Counted from the stretch's first letter, positions 45,394-54,054 are shown. The stretch: DNA of 64,000 nucleotides from an uncultured Bacteroidales bacterium (GCA_903923925.1 CAIXZF010000006.1:1-64000); one strand, 5' to 3'. Notes: a model not told the origin generated them from the letters alone. Made by a program: numbers and translations.

Positions 45394-46200
45394 TTATTTT
45401 TTATAAAAATCGGTAGATTCAAAAATTTTATCGGCTGATTTTGCAATAAAACCTGAATAGATTTCTCCGTCAGCATCCTCATACCGCCTGGCAAATTCAT
45501 AATAACAGCTCGGTACATCAAAAACACCTTCGGCAAAATCCATTTTTACGATTCCTGCCTTTGTACTCGACTGTTCAAGGAGTTGAGCAGGAGTTCCTTT
45601 AATTTCTCCTCCAGAGTCATTCAGAAGATATCCCTGATCCTTTACAAATTGATTCACCTTTTCAATTGTATTTAAGGTTTTCAGCATATTCACACTTACT
45701 GTAAAATGGTTTGCTCTGAAACCCCAAACATATACCCAGGCAGCATATTCAGATTCAGACCTGAGTTTTTCATAGACCTCATATGATGGCTTATCCCATA
45801 GGCGGCCTGAGTAAATTAAGTCATCAGATTGCAGGTTGTCTATGGGGATCTCATCAATAATCTGCTTGATTTTGTCCTGAAGGAAAGGACTGAAATCGCG
45901 CACTACCAATTGAGAGATAAAAACACGAGGAGCTTCTTTTATGCTGGTATGTTCATAATGTTTGGCGAACAAATGTTTTTCAGTAAAAATGTAATTTCCT
46001 TTAAACTCATACCCGCATTCAAGAAAAGGCCTGGCCAGAACATCTACCGAAACACGCTGATCGTCGAAGGTGCGGAAAGCAATATGATCATTTACGACAT
46101 TTTCACCCAGCTTTACAAATGCATCAAAAACGCCTTTTGCATGAGGGTTTTCTTTTGTATAATCAATCCAAAGTCTGTCAAATATTTCTTGTGCTTCCAT
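45394..46200 (-). CDS. DUF1338 (HglS-like) metal-dependent dioxygenase family protein
   Basis: A 268-residue cytoplasmic protein. VVNDHIAFRTFDDQRV (about residues 35-50) holds the first metal histidine in the DUF1338 family; WGFRANHFTVSVNML near 155-169 holds another, and YYEFARRYED near 240 the glutamate. The best known relative, HglS, converts 2-oxoadipate plus O2 to D-2-hydroxyglutarate and two CO2 in lysine breakdown. This member is shorter than HglS (about 460), so activity is uncertain. The YdiJ-like enzyme at 33047, which may oxidise D-2-hydroxyglutarate, is 9 kb away. Confidence 0.78.
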   Translation of the reverse strand: MEAQEIFDRLWIDYTKENPHAKGVFDAFVKLGENVVNDHIAFRTFDDQRVSVDVLARPFLECGYEFKGNYIFTEKHLFAKHYEHTSIKEAPRVFISQLVVRDFSPFLQDKIKQIIDEIPIDNLQSDDLIYSGRLWDKPSYEVYEKLRSESEYAAWVYVWGFRANHFTVSVNMLKTLNTIEKVNQFVKDQGYLLNDSGGEIKGTPAQLLEQSSTKAGIVKMDFAEGVFDVPSCYYEFARRYEDADGEIYSGFIAKSADKIFESTDFYKK

Positions 46201-46277
46201 TTTAAAAAATCTTTATCAATAACGTCTTGTAACAATTACGGCCTAACTATGTTCGAAAAAAATAAAATGCCTTATCT

Positions 46278-47258
46278 TCAGAACATCCCATTAACAAATT
46301 CTTCTGCCCCGATACGGGTAAAATAATCGCCAATGTTTACACCCAGCAGCCGCTCCTTAACCGCATCAGGGCTGTGTTTGCAGCCCTTCAGTAAGAGTTC
46401 GACTTCAGATACATCTTTGGTGTTAAAAAAATCTCCAAATATTTTAATATCTTTAATAATTCCATTTTCAACATCGAGGTCAAATTCAATTTTTCCACCT
46501 TCTGTTTTGATAAAGCGCTGCAGATTATATTTTGGAGAATATCCGAAATTCCATTCCCAGGTTGAATACTTAGTTTCGGCAAGATTGCTGATATTCAACT
46601 TGTCAATATCTGTAAGTTCATAGAGTTCAGCTTCAGGATACATCTGCATTACATGTTTCATAAGCATATCCTTAAAATCAAACAAATTGATAGGTTGAAG
46701 GAGATGATCGCTGATGTTTGTAACCCTGCTGCGAACAGATTTAACTGCCTTATCCTGAAATTTCAGTGGATCAACGTTTAAAGCAGCAGAAAGATCAGTC
46801 ATAACGGATGAAAAAAGTAAGGTACCATGATGAAGAATTCTGTTACGGTATACATGCTCAGCATTGCCACTGAATTTTTTACCGGCAATGGTCAGGTCGT
46901 TGCGGCCTTCAAATTTCGCATCAATCCCAAGTTTCAGAAGCACTTCAAGTATAGGCACTGTATATTTATGAAAATCAACAAGCTGATCGCTTTTACCATT
47001 CATTAAAAAGGTAAAATTCAGGTTACCAAGGTCATGAAAAACTGTGCCACCTCCTGAAAGTCTTCTTACTACTTTAAGATTATTTTCCTTTACAAAGTCT
47101 ATATTTATCTCTGCCAGTGCATTCTGGTGTTTCCCAACAATTATTGAGGGTGAATTCTGCCACAGCGAAAAAATATCTTCTTTAAATTCCTTAAGCAGAT
47201 ATTCTTCAGTTGCAAGGTTAAGGTAAGGATCAGTAAAAGGATAAAAGATACAAAGCAT
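46278..47258 (-). CDS. lplA: Lipoate-protein ligase A
   Basis: A 326-residue cytoplasmic enzyme. The N-terminal catalytic part has PYLNLATEEYLL, SIIVGKHQNALAEIN, VVRRLSGGGTVFHDLGNLNF (about residues 65-84, containing the RRxSGGGxVFHD motif) and GKKFSGNAEHVYRNRILHHG (lipoyl-AMP binding). The last 80 residues are the accessory domain. It activates free lipoate with ATP and attaches it to lysines of 2-oxoacid dehydrogenase and glycine-cleavage proteins. It has its own promoter (47276-47308) and lies upstream of, and 77 bases from, the DUF1338 gene. Confidence 0.93.
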   Translation of the reverse strand: MLCIFYPFTDPYLNLATEEYLLKEFKEDIFSLWQNSPSIIVGKHQNALAEINIDFVKENNLKVVRRLSGGGTVFHDLGNLNFTFLMNGKSDQLVDFHKYTVPILEVLLKLGIDAKFEGRNDLTIAGKKFSGNAEHVYRNRILHHGTLLFSSVMTDLSAALNVDPLKFQDKAVKSVRSRVTNISDHLLQPINLFDFKDMLMKHVMQMYPEAELYELTDIDKLNISNLAETKYSTWEWNFGYSPKYNLQRFIKTEGGKIEFDLDVENGIIKDIKIFGDFFNTKDVSEVELLLKGCKHSPDAVKERLLGVNIGDYFTRIGAEEFVNGMF

Positions 47259-47275
47259 GAAATCAGTTTTTTTTG

Positions 47276-47308
47276 CAAAAGTACAAAAACAGGCCTGTTT
47301 AAGTGCAA
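47276..47308 (-). promoter_or_regulatory. lplA promoter with palindrome in the spacer
   Basis: On the minus strand, TTG (47308-47306), 22 bases, and TACTTTTG (47283-47276) form a Bacteroidota-type promoter. The spacer holds the 14-bp perfect palindrome AAACAGGCCTGTTT (47287-47300), well placed to be an operator. The start codon is 18 bases past the -7 box. Confidence 0.65.
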
Positions 47309-47388
47309 TTTCACTTTAGATTTACATAAATAGGTTAGGCATATTCAAAGTTTTAAATTACTTTTAGGTTCTCAAAAAATATCCCAAA

Positions 47389-47778
47389 ATGGATGAATTC
47401 ACTATATCGATTGTCCTTCCTGCCACTGCAGAAAGGCTATACAAAGCCTGGCTTGACAGCCGCGAGCACACTGAGTTTACAATACAGCCAGCACTGATTG
47501 ATCCTGAACCAGGTGGCACTTTCAGTGTTTGGGATGGATATATTACCGGAAAAAACATTGAACTCGAACCCTATACCCGGATTCTTCAAAGCTGGCGAAG
47601 CAGCGATTTCCCTGAAGATGCCGAGGACTCTGCAATAGAAGTTTCTTTTTTTGAAACCAATGAAGGCACGGAGTTATCCATTCATCATTACAACATTCCT
47701 GAAGGACAAGGCCCATCGTATGAAGAAGGATGGGAGGATTACTATTTTTTACCAATGGAAGAATACTTCAGTAAATAA
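47389..47778 (+). CDS. AHSA1/SRPBCC-domain protein
   Basis: A 129-residue cytoplasmic protein with the START-like fold of the AHSA1 family: FTISIVLPATAERLYKAWLD at the start, DPEPGGTFSVWDGYITGKNI (about residues 43-62), RILQSWRSSDFPE and GWEDYYFLPMEEYF at the end. Members bind hydrophobic ligands or act as Hsp90 activator-like domains; the bacterial ones are mostly unstudied. Length is standard. It is followed by a strong hairpin (47817-47847) and then the DUF711 gene. Confidence 0.88.
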   Translation: MDEFTISIVLPATAERLYKAWLDSREHTEFTIQPALIDPEPGGTFSVWDGYITGKNIELEPYTRILQSWRSSDFPEDAEDSAIEVSFFETNEGTELSIHHYNIPEGQGPSYEEGWEDYYFLPMEEYFSK

Positions 47779-47816
47779 AATATTTAAATATTCAATTCAC
47801 TTTCACTGTTTAAATT

Positions 47817-47847
47817 GTAACACGTTTATCGAAAGAAAACGTGTTAC
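47817..47847 (+). terminator. 11-bp hairpin between the AHSA1 and DUF711 genes
   Basis: The arms GTAACACGTTT and AAACGTGTTAC are exact complements around a 9-base loop, followed by TTTATT. It fits a terminator for the AHSA1 gene; since it also ends 17 bases before the DUF711 start codon, it may instead be a binding site or a leader hairpin for that gene. Confidence 0.6.
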
Positions 47848-47864
47848 TTTATTAAAATGCAGCA

Positions 47865-48878
47865 ATGACACAAAAAATCGTTCGTTCAATATGCTATTTT
47901 TCAGATAAACCTGCAGTTGAAATTATTGACAGGCTTGAAGCTCTTGAGCAAAAACTTACAGAGAAAAACTACCTTGTTCAAACAAAAAGGATAGTAGCAG
48001 CAAATTCCACTATTTCCGTTCTGAATGAACTTTTCAGGGAGAAAAATCTGTTTATTGGAGCTGGCAGCTTTAACAGGGAACAAAGCAAAGTACAACTCAA
48101 TAGTTTTTTCGAATCCGGGAACATTTCATTCAATCTGGAAATTGATGATTATGTAAAGGCTGAAGATATCGATCTGCTCTTCACTATCATCAACACAAAA
48201 CCCGAAAAAACATTTAACTTTTCGTATACTTTCTCAAATGTTTACTCTTCCGCATTTTTTCCGGCAGCTAATTACAAGGAGAATGGATTTAGTATTGGTC
48301 TGCAGCCAACCGATCTTACAGAAGGTTGCAGCGGCCTTGATGATTGGCTGCATCGAATGAAGGAGGTTTGGGAAGAATTAAATTCCGTCTTTGCTACCGA
48401 GAATGATTTTCTGGGAATCGATTCTTCAATAGCTCCAATGTATTCAGGGCACAGCAGCCTGGTGAACCTGATGAAAAATATCCATGGCAGTTTTACCAAT
48501 TCGGTGACAAGTAATTCCTATGTTAAGCTGTCAGCATTCATCAAATCTCAGAATCCTGTGCCGGTGGGTTTGTGCGGGCTAATGTTCCCCTGCCTTGAGG
48601 ACTTTGAGCTTGCTCAGGAATATGAAAATGGAAATTTCAGCATCGAGAGAAACATTTTTCTTTCGCTTCATTCAGGACTTGGAATCGACACTTATCCTAT
48701 CGGTATCGATGAAAGTAGTGAACGTGTTCAGCAACTGTTAAACCTTTTACTTTCGCTTTCAAAGAAATACAACAAACCCCTGTCAGCCAGGTTCGTCTCT
48801 GATGGCAAAGCCCGCATTGGCGAACAAACTGACTTCCAAAACCAATATTTGAAAGATATTATCGTGCGGGCACTTTAG
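47865..48878 (+). CDS. DUF711 family protein
   Basis: A 337-residue cytoplasmic protein of the DUF711 family: FLGIDSSIAPMYSGHSSLVN (about residues 185-204), GSFTNSVTSNSYVKLSAFIK and a GLGIDTYPIGIDES stretch (near 278-291) that matches the family's G-x-D-T-x-P motif. Related to the PFL-like UPF0210 proteins; no reaction is established. The ATG at 47865 gives MTQKIVRSICYF. It is followed immediately by a decayed aminotransferase gene, and both may once have been one unit. Confidence 0.78.
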   Translation: MTQKIVRSICYFSDKPAVEIIDRLEALEQKLTEKNYLVQTKRIVAANSTISVLNELFREKNLFIGAGSFNREQSKVQLNSFFESGNISFNLEIDDYVKAEDIDLLFTIINTKPEKTFNFSYTFSNVYSSAFFPAANYKENGFSIGLQPTDLTEGCSGLDDWLHRMKEVWEELNSVFATENDFLGIDSSIAPMYSGHSSLVNLMKNIHGSFTNSVTSNSYVKLSAFIKSQNPVPVGLCGLMFPCLEDFELAQEYENGNFSIERNIFLSLHSGLGIDTYPIGIDESSERVQQLLNLLLSLSKKYNKPLSARFVSDGKARIGEQTDFQNQYLKDIIVRAL

Positions 48879-48950
48879 ATAATATACGCATCATGCTTGT
48901 CTGCAGTCCACGCTTTACAATCACCTAAGAAAAAAAAGAAAAAAAAGAGA

Positions 48951-49304
48951 TGTCTTATATTTATTTTATTTGATTATGTGACTAAAAGAACAGGGCTGAT
49001 TGTTAAAGGAATTCCTGTTGAATTCCCTATATCCTCACCAGAAATAATTACTGAACAAATCCTTAAGGCTGTAACATCAAAAACGAAGCTTGTTTTTATC
49101 GATCATATTACCTCTCCTACAGCACTGATATTCCCAGTGAAAGAAATCGTTTTCAAACCACAACAAAAGGGAATTTATTGTTTTGTTGACGGCGCCCATG
49201 CTCCCGGAGGAATATCACTGGATATTGAAGATAAAGGGGCAGCATATTATACCGGCAATTGCCATAAGTGGATGTGTATCCCAAAAGGGAAGTTCTATAC
49301 TTAA
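48951..49304 (+). pseudogene. Fragment of a class V (isopenicillin-N-epimerase-like) aminotransferase
   Basis: The open stretch reads LIFILFDYVTKRTGLIVKGI, VEFPISSPEIITEQILKAVT, LVFIDHITSPTALIFPVKEI, then YCFVDGAHAPGGISLDIEDK and YYTGNCHKWMCIPKG. The HITSPTA, DGAHAPG and TGNCHKW (PLP lysine) elements are those of isopenicillin-N-epimerase-like PLP enzymes. Only about 115 of some 390 residues remain: the start is lost behind an A-rich run (48927-48950) and the end is lost to a frame break near 49292, where KGSS would be expected but KGKFYT-stop is read. Not functional. Confidence 0.8.
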
Positions 49305-49387
49305 AACAGGAGCGCAATCCTATATGCCATAATGGCAACTACAAAAGATGGCATAATTTTTACAGGCATCAGACCAAATAGCATACT

Positions 49388-50149
49388 GTGAATTACGAAA
49401 CCCGCCGATATTACAATAGTCTGTTCTTCCCGGTTATTTTTGTAATTCTTATTTGGATCGTCAGGGTTTTCGAAGTTTCAACAAAGATTGATCTGGCATT
49501 TCTTGGCATCTACCCTCTGCATGTTAAAGGTCTGGCCGGCATTATAGCATCACCTTTTATTCATGCAAGCTGGTCGCATTTATACTCAAACACGATTCCT
49601 GCCTTTATACTTTCCTCCTGTATCTTTTACTTTTACAGGGAAATTGCCTTCAGGGTAATTGGTGCAATATGGATAATTACCGGAATCTGGGTATGGTTCT
49701 GGGCCAGAGAAGCCTTTCACATAGGGGCAAGCGGACTTATTTATGGTTTTGTATCCTTTGTGTTTCTGAGTGGGATGTTAAGAAGAGATAAACGGCTGAT
49801 GTCGATTTCATTTATGGTGGCATTTACGTATGGGAGTCTTGTTTGGGGGATTTTTCCAGAGTTATTTCCGGATAAAGACATCTCCTGGGAATCGCATTTG
49901 ATGGGGTTGATTTCTGGAGCTGTGGTCGCTTGGTACTACAGAAAAGAAGGTCCGCAAAAGCAGGAATACCAATGGAATGACGAAAACGATGAGGAAGATG
50001 ATGAAAATGCGCCCTGGCGACTAGCAGAAACTCCAGCAAAAGAAGTCCCGCCAAACAATCCTGCAGACACACAGGAAGAAACCCAACAAAGTCAGCCACC
50101 CTTGATAAACTATATCTACACAGAAAAAAAAGAAGACAGAAAGCCCTGA
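49388..50149 (+). CDS. Rhomboid-family intramembrane serine protease
   Basis: A 253-residue membrane protein starting at GTG 49388. ASPFIHASWSHLYSNTIPAF (about residues 54-73) matches the rhomboid H-x-x-W-x-H-x-x-x-N part; the catalytic serine is in HIGASGLIYGFV at S115 and the catalytic histidine in SWESHLMGLISG at H170, giving the Ser-His dyad of a rhomboid protease. Six spans. A 50-residue charged, proline-rich C-terminal tail (EEDDENAP, PQKQEYQWNDEND) extends beyond the fold. Such proteases cut single membrane helices; the substrate is unknown. Confidence 0.9.
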   Translation: MNYETRRYYNSLFFPVIFVILIWIVRVFEVSTKIDLAFLGIYPLHVKGLAGIIASPFIHASWSHLYSNTIPAFILSSCIFYFYREIAFRVIGAIWIITGIWVWFWAREAFHIGASGLIYGFVSFVFLSGMLRRDKRLMSISFMVAFTYGSLVWGIFPELFPDKDISWESHLMGLISGAVVAWYYRKEGPQKQEYQWNDENDEEDDENAPWRLAETPAKEVPPNNPADTQEETQQSQPPLINYIYTEKKEDRKP

Positions 50150-50399
50150 GCCATCTGTCTTCCGTTAACCAAAAAATAAACATCAAACCTTCTGGTGTTA
50201 ATGTAGCAATCTGTCAATTTTTTAAGGTAAAAATTAATCCTGCCCTGCAAGGGCGGACTACTTTAGGAGACCGCTCAAACAAGGCGTTTATCTTCGGGAC
50301 AGCATTACAATCTTAGGCAGCAACAGCAGTTATTTAGTACCGACCCTTACAGGGTCATATATAGCTCTGCACCATCTTTTCGATGGGCGATGCCCACTG
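50150..50399. repeat. Intergenic short palindromes, shared with 20.7 kb
   Basis: No gene. GCCCT-GCA-AGGGC occurs at 50242-50254, GACCC-TTACA-GGGTC at 50342-50356 and GATGGGCGATGCCCA at 50382-50396. The stretch 50338-50396 is nearly identical to 20667-20724. It leads directly into the heptamer array. Confidence 0.8.
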
Positions 50400-50590
50400 C
50401 TTTCTGCTTTCTGCTTTCTGCTTTCTGCTTTCTGCCTACTGCTTTCTGCCTACTGCTTTCTGCTTTCTGCCTACTGCTTTCTGCCTACTGCTTTCTGCCT
50501 ACTGCTTTCTGCTTTCTGCTTTCTGCCTACTGCTTTCTGCCTACTGCCTACTGCTTTCTGCCTACTGCTTTCTGCCCTTCTGCCCTTCTG
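50400..50590. repeat. Heptamer tandem array, 25 units of CTTTCTG or CCTACTG
   Basis: By count, 25 consecutive 7-bp units fill 50400-50574: 16 CTTTCTG and 9 CCTACTG in irregular order, followed by two 8-bp CCCTTCTG units (50575-50590). The array ends 2 bases before the stop codon (50593-50595) of the converging DHS-like gene. All units end in CTG. Because 7 is not a multiple of 3, long meaningless open frames appear in it; it is not coding. Confidence 0.95.
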
Positions 50591-50592
50591 CC

Positions 50593-51621
50593 CTAAATAG
50601 CTTTCTCATCAATCTTCTTTCCCCAATCATACCGTGGACGTGATTTCCAGTCGGCGTTATGGTAAACGAAGCTTGCAATCATTGGAAGTACCGAAGTAGC
50701 TTCAGCATATACCATCTGCTCATAAAGGGTATCAACCTTTCCCCAGGAGGCGGCTTCTTTTAATGTGGAGCTTGAACAGGCACCATCCCGAACATCAGCA
50801 ACTGTTATCTGAACAGCATATTGATGCATTGGAACTTCTTTATCAAGGATTTCAGCACAAATTACAGTATCCTGAGCAAAATTCTTAGGAACACCTCCAC
50901 CAATCATAAAGAGACCGGAAGTTTTTGCAGCCATTTTAATCCTGGTAAGCTCAAGAAAATCTTTTACTGAATCGATACTAACGTGGTTATCAGGGTTATC
51001 CCATTGGTGGCGTACCAACCCAAAACCTGCACTGCTATCAGAAAAGGCAGGACAGAAAATAGGCACATTGTGCTCAAAAGCCAACTGAACCAATGAATTT
51101 GGTTTTTTGCTATGCTGGGTAAGATACCTGCCCATTTCGCGGATAAACTCCCTGGATGAATGTGGCTTCCGGGGTAATTCATTGGCAATTTCGCGGATTG
51201 TCATATCACATACCTGGAGTTCTTCTTCGTCAATGTAAGTGTCATAGATCCTGTCGATGAGCGTATCGCGGAGCATGGTATCATCAGTATGGGGAGTGCC
51301 TTTGTAGTGTTTGAACCCAAGGGCTTCGAAAAAATCCATATCCACAATAGATGCACCTGTAGCAACAATAGCATCAATCATGTTGTATTTAATCAGATCA
51401 GCATAAAGATTCATACATCCGCCTGCGCTTGTACTGCCGGCAAGGGTGAGAATAATAGTACAGTCCTTATCATCAACCATCCGCTTAAAAATATCAGCAG
51501 CAGAGGCTGTATCGCGAGAAGTGAAGGACATGTCGCGCATGGCATTAATCAGTATTGTAGAATCGAATGATGTGAAATCAATATGCTTAACGGTTTCTCT
51601 AAGGAGTTCTTTTTTTTCCAT
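50593..51621 (-). CDS. Deoxyhypusine-synthase-like enzyme, probable homospermidine synthase
   Basis: A 342-residue NAD-dependent cytoplasmic enzyme. [18 protein letters not shown] and [16 protein letters not shown] (about residues 60-98) resemble the NAD part of deoxyhypusine synthase; [20 protein letters not shown] has the lysine (K295) that forms the imine intermediate. Bacteria lack the eIF5A substrate, and bacterial DHS homologues characterised so far act as homospermidine synthases on putrescine/spermidine. The upstream genes, an agmatinase and an arginine decarboxylase, make putrescine, which supports this. Last gene of a minus-strand group of three. Confidence 0.85.
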   Translation of the reverse strand: MEKKELLRETVKHIDFTSFDSTILINAMRDMSFTSRDTASAADIFKRMVDDKDCTIILTLAGSTSAGGCMNLYADLIKYNMIDAIVATGASIVDMDFFEALGFKHYKGTPHTDDTMLRDTLIDRIYDTYIDEEELQVCDMTIREIANELPRKPHSSREFIREMGRYLTQHSKKPNSLVQLAFEHNVPIFCPAFSDSSAGFGLVRHQWDNPDNHVSIDSVKDFLELTRIKMAAKTSGLFMIGGGVPKNFAQDTVICAEILDKEVPMHQYAVQITVADVRDGACSSSTLKEAASWGKVDTLYEQMVYAEATSVLPMIASFVYHNADWKSRPRYDWGKKIDEKAI

Positions 51622-51675
51622 TTTTATTGGTTTTCCTTTATTGGTATAGTATTAATTTGAAATTCAGATTAAATC

Positions 51676-52515
51676 TTAATATTTGTAGCTAAGGATTTTA
51701 TAAAGCAGTTTTGCTGCCAGAAAGTCAGGTGCTTTATTATCAGGATTTGGGCATAATTCCACTATATCCATACCCACTATATTTGTGCGCATCAGCACCA
51801 GCCTCATAAAATCGAGTACCTTATACCATAACATTCCACCTGGTTCAGGTGTCCCCGTTGATGGCATAATGGAAGGGTCAAAAACATCGAGATCAATAGT
51901 TAAATATACATTCTCAGAAAGCTGACCAACAGCTCTTTCCATCCAATCATTCGATTTATGGATTTCGTGTGCCCAGAAAATTTTAGTAGGAACAACCCTT
52001 TCTTTTTCTTCAACATCCATACTGCGGATACCAACCTGAACAACAGGACATAACTCCTGGGTCCTTGCCATTACGCAGGCATGATTGAATTTACTGCCCA
52101 GGTATTCATTCCTGAGATCAGTATGTGCATCCAGTTGAAGCACAGTAAGATCGGGATATTTCTCAGCATAAGCACGTATCGGGCCATAGGACACCGAATG
52201 TTCGCCACCAAGAGAGATCAGGAATTTATCAGCATCTACATATTTTTTAGCAGCCTGATAAGCAGCTTCTACCATTTTTTCAGGAGAAGAATTTTCTGTT
52301 ACAGGGGGAGCAGTAAAAATACCTTGCTGGTAAACTTCAGAATCTGTTTCAATATCATAAAGCTCCATGTTTGCAGAAGCTTCAAGAATGGCTTCCGGGC
52401 CCTTATCGGCACCTTTAATCCAAGTGGAAGTTCCATCATAAGGGATAGGAAGAATCACAATTTCAGATTCCTTAAGTTTAGCATATTGCTTAGGAATATC
52501 ACCAAAATGTACCAT
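51676..52515 (-). CDS. speB: Agmatinase (SpeB-like ureohydrolase)
   Basis: A 279-residue cytoplasmic Mn enzyme with the ureohydrolase motifs: ISLGGEHSVSYGPIRAY (first histidine, about residue 107), LQLDAHTDLRNEY (D-A-H-x-D, near 128) and TIDLDVFDPSIMPSTGTPEP (the S-x-D-x-D-type site, near 210). The family splits agmatine to putrescine and urea. Arginase is less likely because an arginine decarboxylase is next upstream. A -7-like TATCTTTG (52591-52584, minus strand) may give an extra promoter. Second gene of the polyamine group. Confidence 0.87.
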   Translation of the reverse strand: MVHFGDIPKQYAKLKESEIVILPIPYDGTSTWIKGADKGPEAILEASANMELYDIETDSEVYQQGIFTAPPVTENSSPEKMVEAAYQAAKKYVDADKFLISLGGEHSVSYGPIRAYAEKYPDLTVLQLDAHTDLRNEYLGSKFNHACVMARTQELCPVVQVGIRSMDVEEKERVVPTKIFWAHEIHKSNDWMERAVGQLSENVYLTIDLDVFDPSIMPSTGTPEPGGMLWYKVLDFMRLVLMRTNIVGMDIVELCPNPDNKAPDFLAAKLLYKILSYKY

Positions 52516-52598
52516 AATAATTAGATTAATTCATAAACAAGGGTCTGATTTTTAATACCTGTCAGCAGCCCTGAAATTTTTTGCAAAGATACGAAATC

Positions 52599-53990
52599 CT
52601 AATAACCCAGAGTTTTTAGCATTGACTTGTAACTCTGCTCTTTAGCAAAAAGTTTTGTATAATAATCTCCATTTTCATCAATATCGATGATAATATGCTT
52701 GGGTGCAGGAATTAAACAGTGCTGAATTCCGCCATAGCCTCCAAGAGATTCCTGGTATGCTCCTGTATGAAATAATCCTATGTATTGAGGCTTATCTTCA
52801 GCCAAACGCGGAAGGAAAACAGCATTTGCATGTGCCTCGGCATTGTAATAATCCTGGCTGTCGCAGGTAAGTCCACCAAGGAATACTCTTTGATATTCCA
52901 TCTCCCAATTATTAACAGCCAGCAGAATAAACCTCTGATTAATTGCCCAGGTATCCGGCAAAGTAGTCATAAAGGAACTGTCGATCATATTCCAGTATTC
53001 CCTGTCGTTTTGTTGTTTCTGATCGATGATAGAAAAAAGGATTGCTCCACTTTCACCAACAGTATAACTACCAAATTCTGTAAAAATATGAGGTTCCGGA
53101 ACATTATTCTGTACACAGATATTTTTTATCTGCGCAATTATCTCCTCGGCCATGTATTCATATTCATACTCAAAGCCAAGCGAATTTTTAATCGGGAATC
53201 CGCCACCAATATTCAATGAATCGAGTTCAGGACAAATCTTTCTCACTTCACAATAGAGGTTAACACTCTTCGACAACTCATTCCAATAATATGCTGTATC
53301 TTTAATACCAGTGTTAATAAAGAAGTGAAGCATTTTCAATTCAAATTTCGGATTGCCTTCAATCTTCTCCCTGTAAAGAGATATAATATCATTAACACGA
53401 ATACCAAGCCTCGAAGTATAGAACTCGAACTTCGGTTCTTCCTCGGATGCTATCCGGATACCAAGCTTAATCTTATTATTCAAGCCATTTTCATATTGCA
53501 TAATTTCAGCCTTATTATCCACAATAGGCACAATGTTATGAAACCCTTTATTGTGTAAATCAATAATGTTTTCTATATATTGAGGTCGTTTAAATCCATT
53601 GCAAATGATATATCTATCCATATTCAGCTTACCTGCTTCATATAAAGCTTCAATAAGCGGGATATCAAAAGCTGATGAAGTTTCCAGATGTACGTCGTTC
53701 TTAAGGACTTCTTCCAGTACGAAGGAGAAATGCGAACTTTTTGTACAATAACAGAAATGATAATCCCCCTGATAATCCTCCTTTGCCATGGCAACATTGA
53801 ATAATCGTTTGGCAGCTTTAATTTTCTGACTGATTTTCGGCAGATAGGTAATTTTTAGGGGTGTTCCATATTGAGTAATAATATCCATTAGTGGGATGTC
53901 ATTGAAATACAGCTCATTATCAATAACTTTGAATTCTTCTTGTGGAAATTCAAACGTTTGCTCAATTAGATCAATATATTTATTTTTCAT
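52599..53990 (-). CDS. Arginine decarboxylase, PLP alanine-racemase-fold type
   Basis: A 463-residue cytoplasmic PLP enzyme. The N-terminal barrel has the PLP-lysine segment YHFCYCTKSSHFSFVLEE (about residues 79-96), ETSSAFDIPLIEALYEAGKL, and GIRIASEEEPKFEFYTSRLG; SLNIGGGFPIKNSLGFEYEY (about 258-277) binds phosphate; GGLTCDSQDYYN (about 373-384) is the G-x-TCDS-x-D active-site motif of this fold. It resembles short Bacteroidota arginine decarboxylases rather than the 630-residue E. coli SpeA. It should turn arginine into agmatine for the next enzyme. First gene of the group, with a clear promoter at 54055-54084. Confidence 0.85.
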   Translation of the reverse strand: MKNKYIDLIEQTFEFPQEEFKVIDNELYFNDIPLMDIITQYGTPLKITYLPKISQKIKAAKRLFNVAMAKEDYQGDYHFCYCTKSSHFSFVLEEVLKNDVHLETSSAFDIPLIEALYEAGKLNMDRYIICNGFKRPQYIENIIDLHNKGFHNIVPIVDNKAEIMQYENGLNNKIKLGIRIASEEEPKFEFYTSRLGIRVNDIISLYREKIEGNPKFELKMLHFFINTGIKDTAYYWNELSKSVNLYCEVRKICPELDSLNIGGGFPIKNSLGFEYEYEYMAEEIIAQIKNICVQNNVPEPHIFTEFGSYTVGESGAILFSIIDQKQQNDREYWNMIDSSFMTTLPDTWAINQRFILLAVNNWEMEYQRVFLGGLTCDSQDYYNAEAHANAVFLPRLAEDKPQYIGLFHTGAYQESLGGYGGIQHCLIPAPKHIIIDIDENGDYYTKLFAKEQSYKSMLKTLGY

Positions 53991-54054
53991 AATCCGCCTT
54001 ACTTACATTAAGAAATTAAAAGCAATCCGATTAACTTACATTTCAAATAGATTG

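Noticed and set aside
50400-50590. CRISPR array
   Set aside because: Units are 7 bp with no spacers, and there are no cas genes; it is a simple tandem repeat.
50383-50643. Two long plus-strand frames of leucine/phenylalanine/cysteine repeats
   Set aside because: They come only from the heptamer array read in different frames; no start signal or real protein character.
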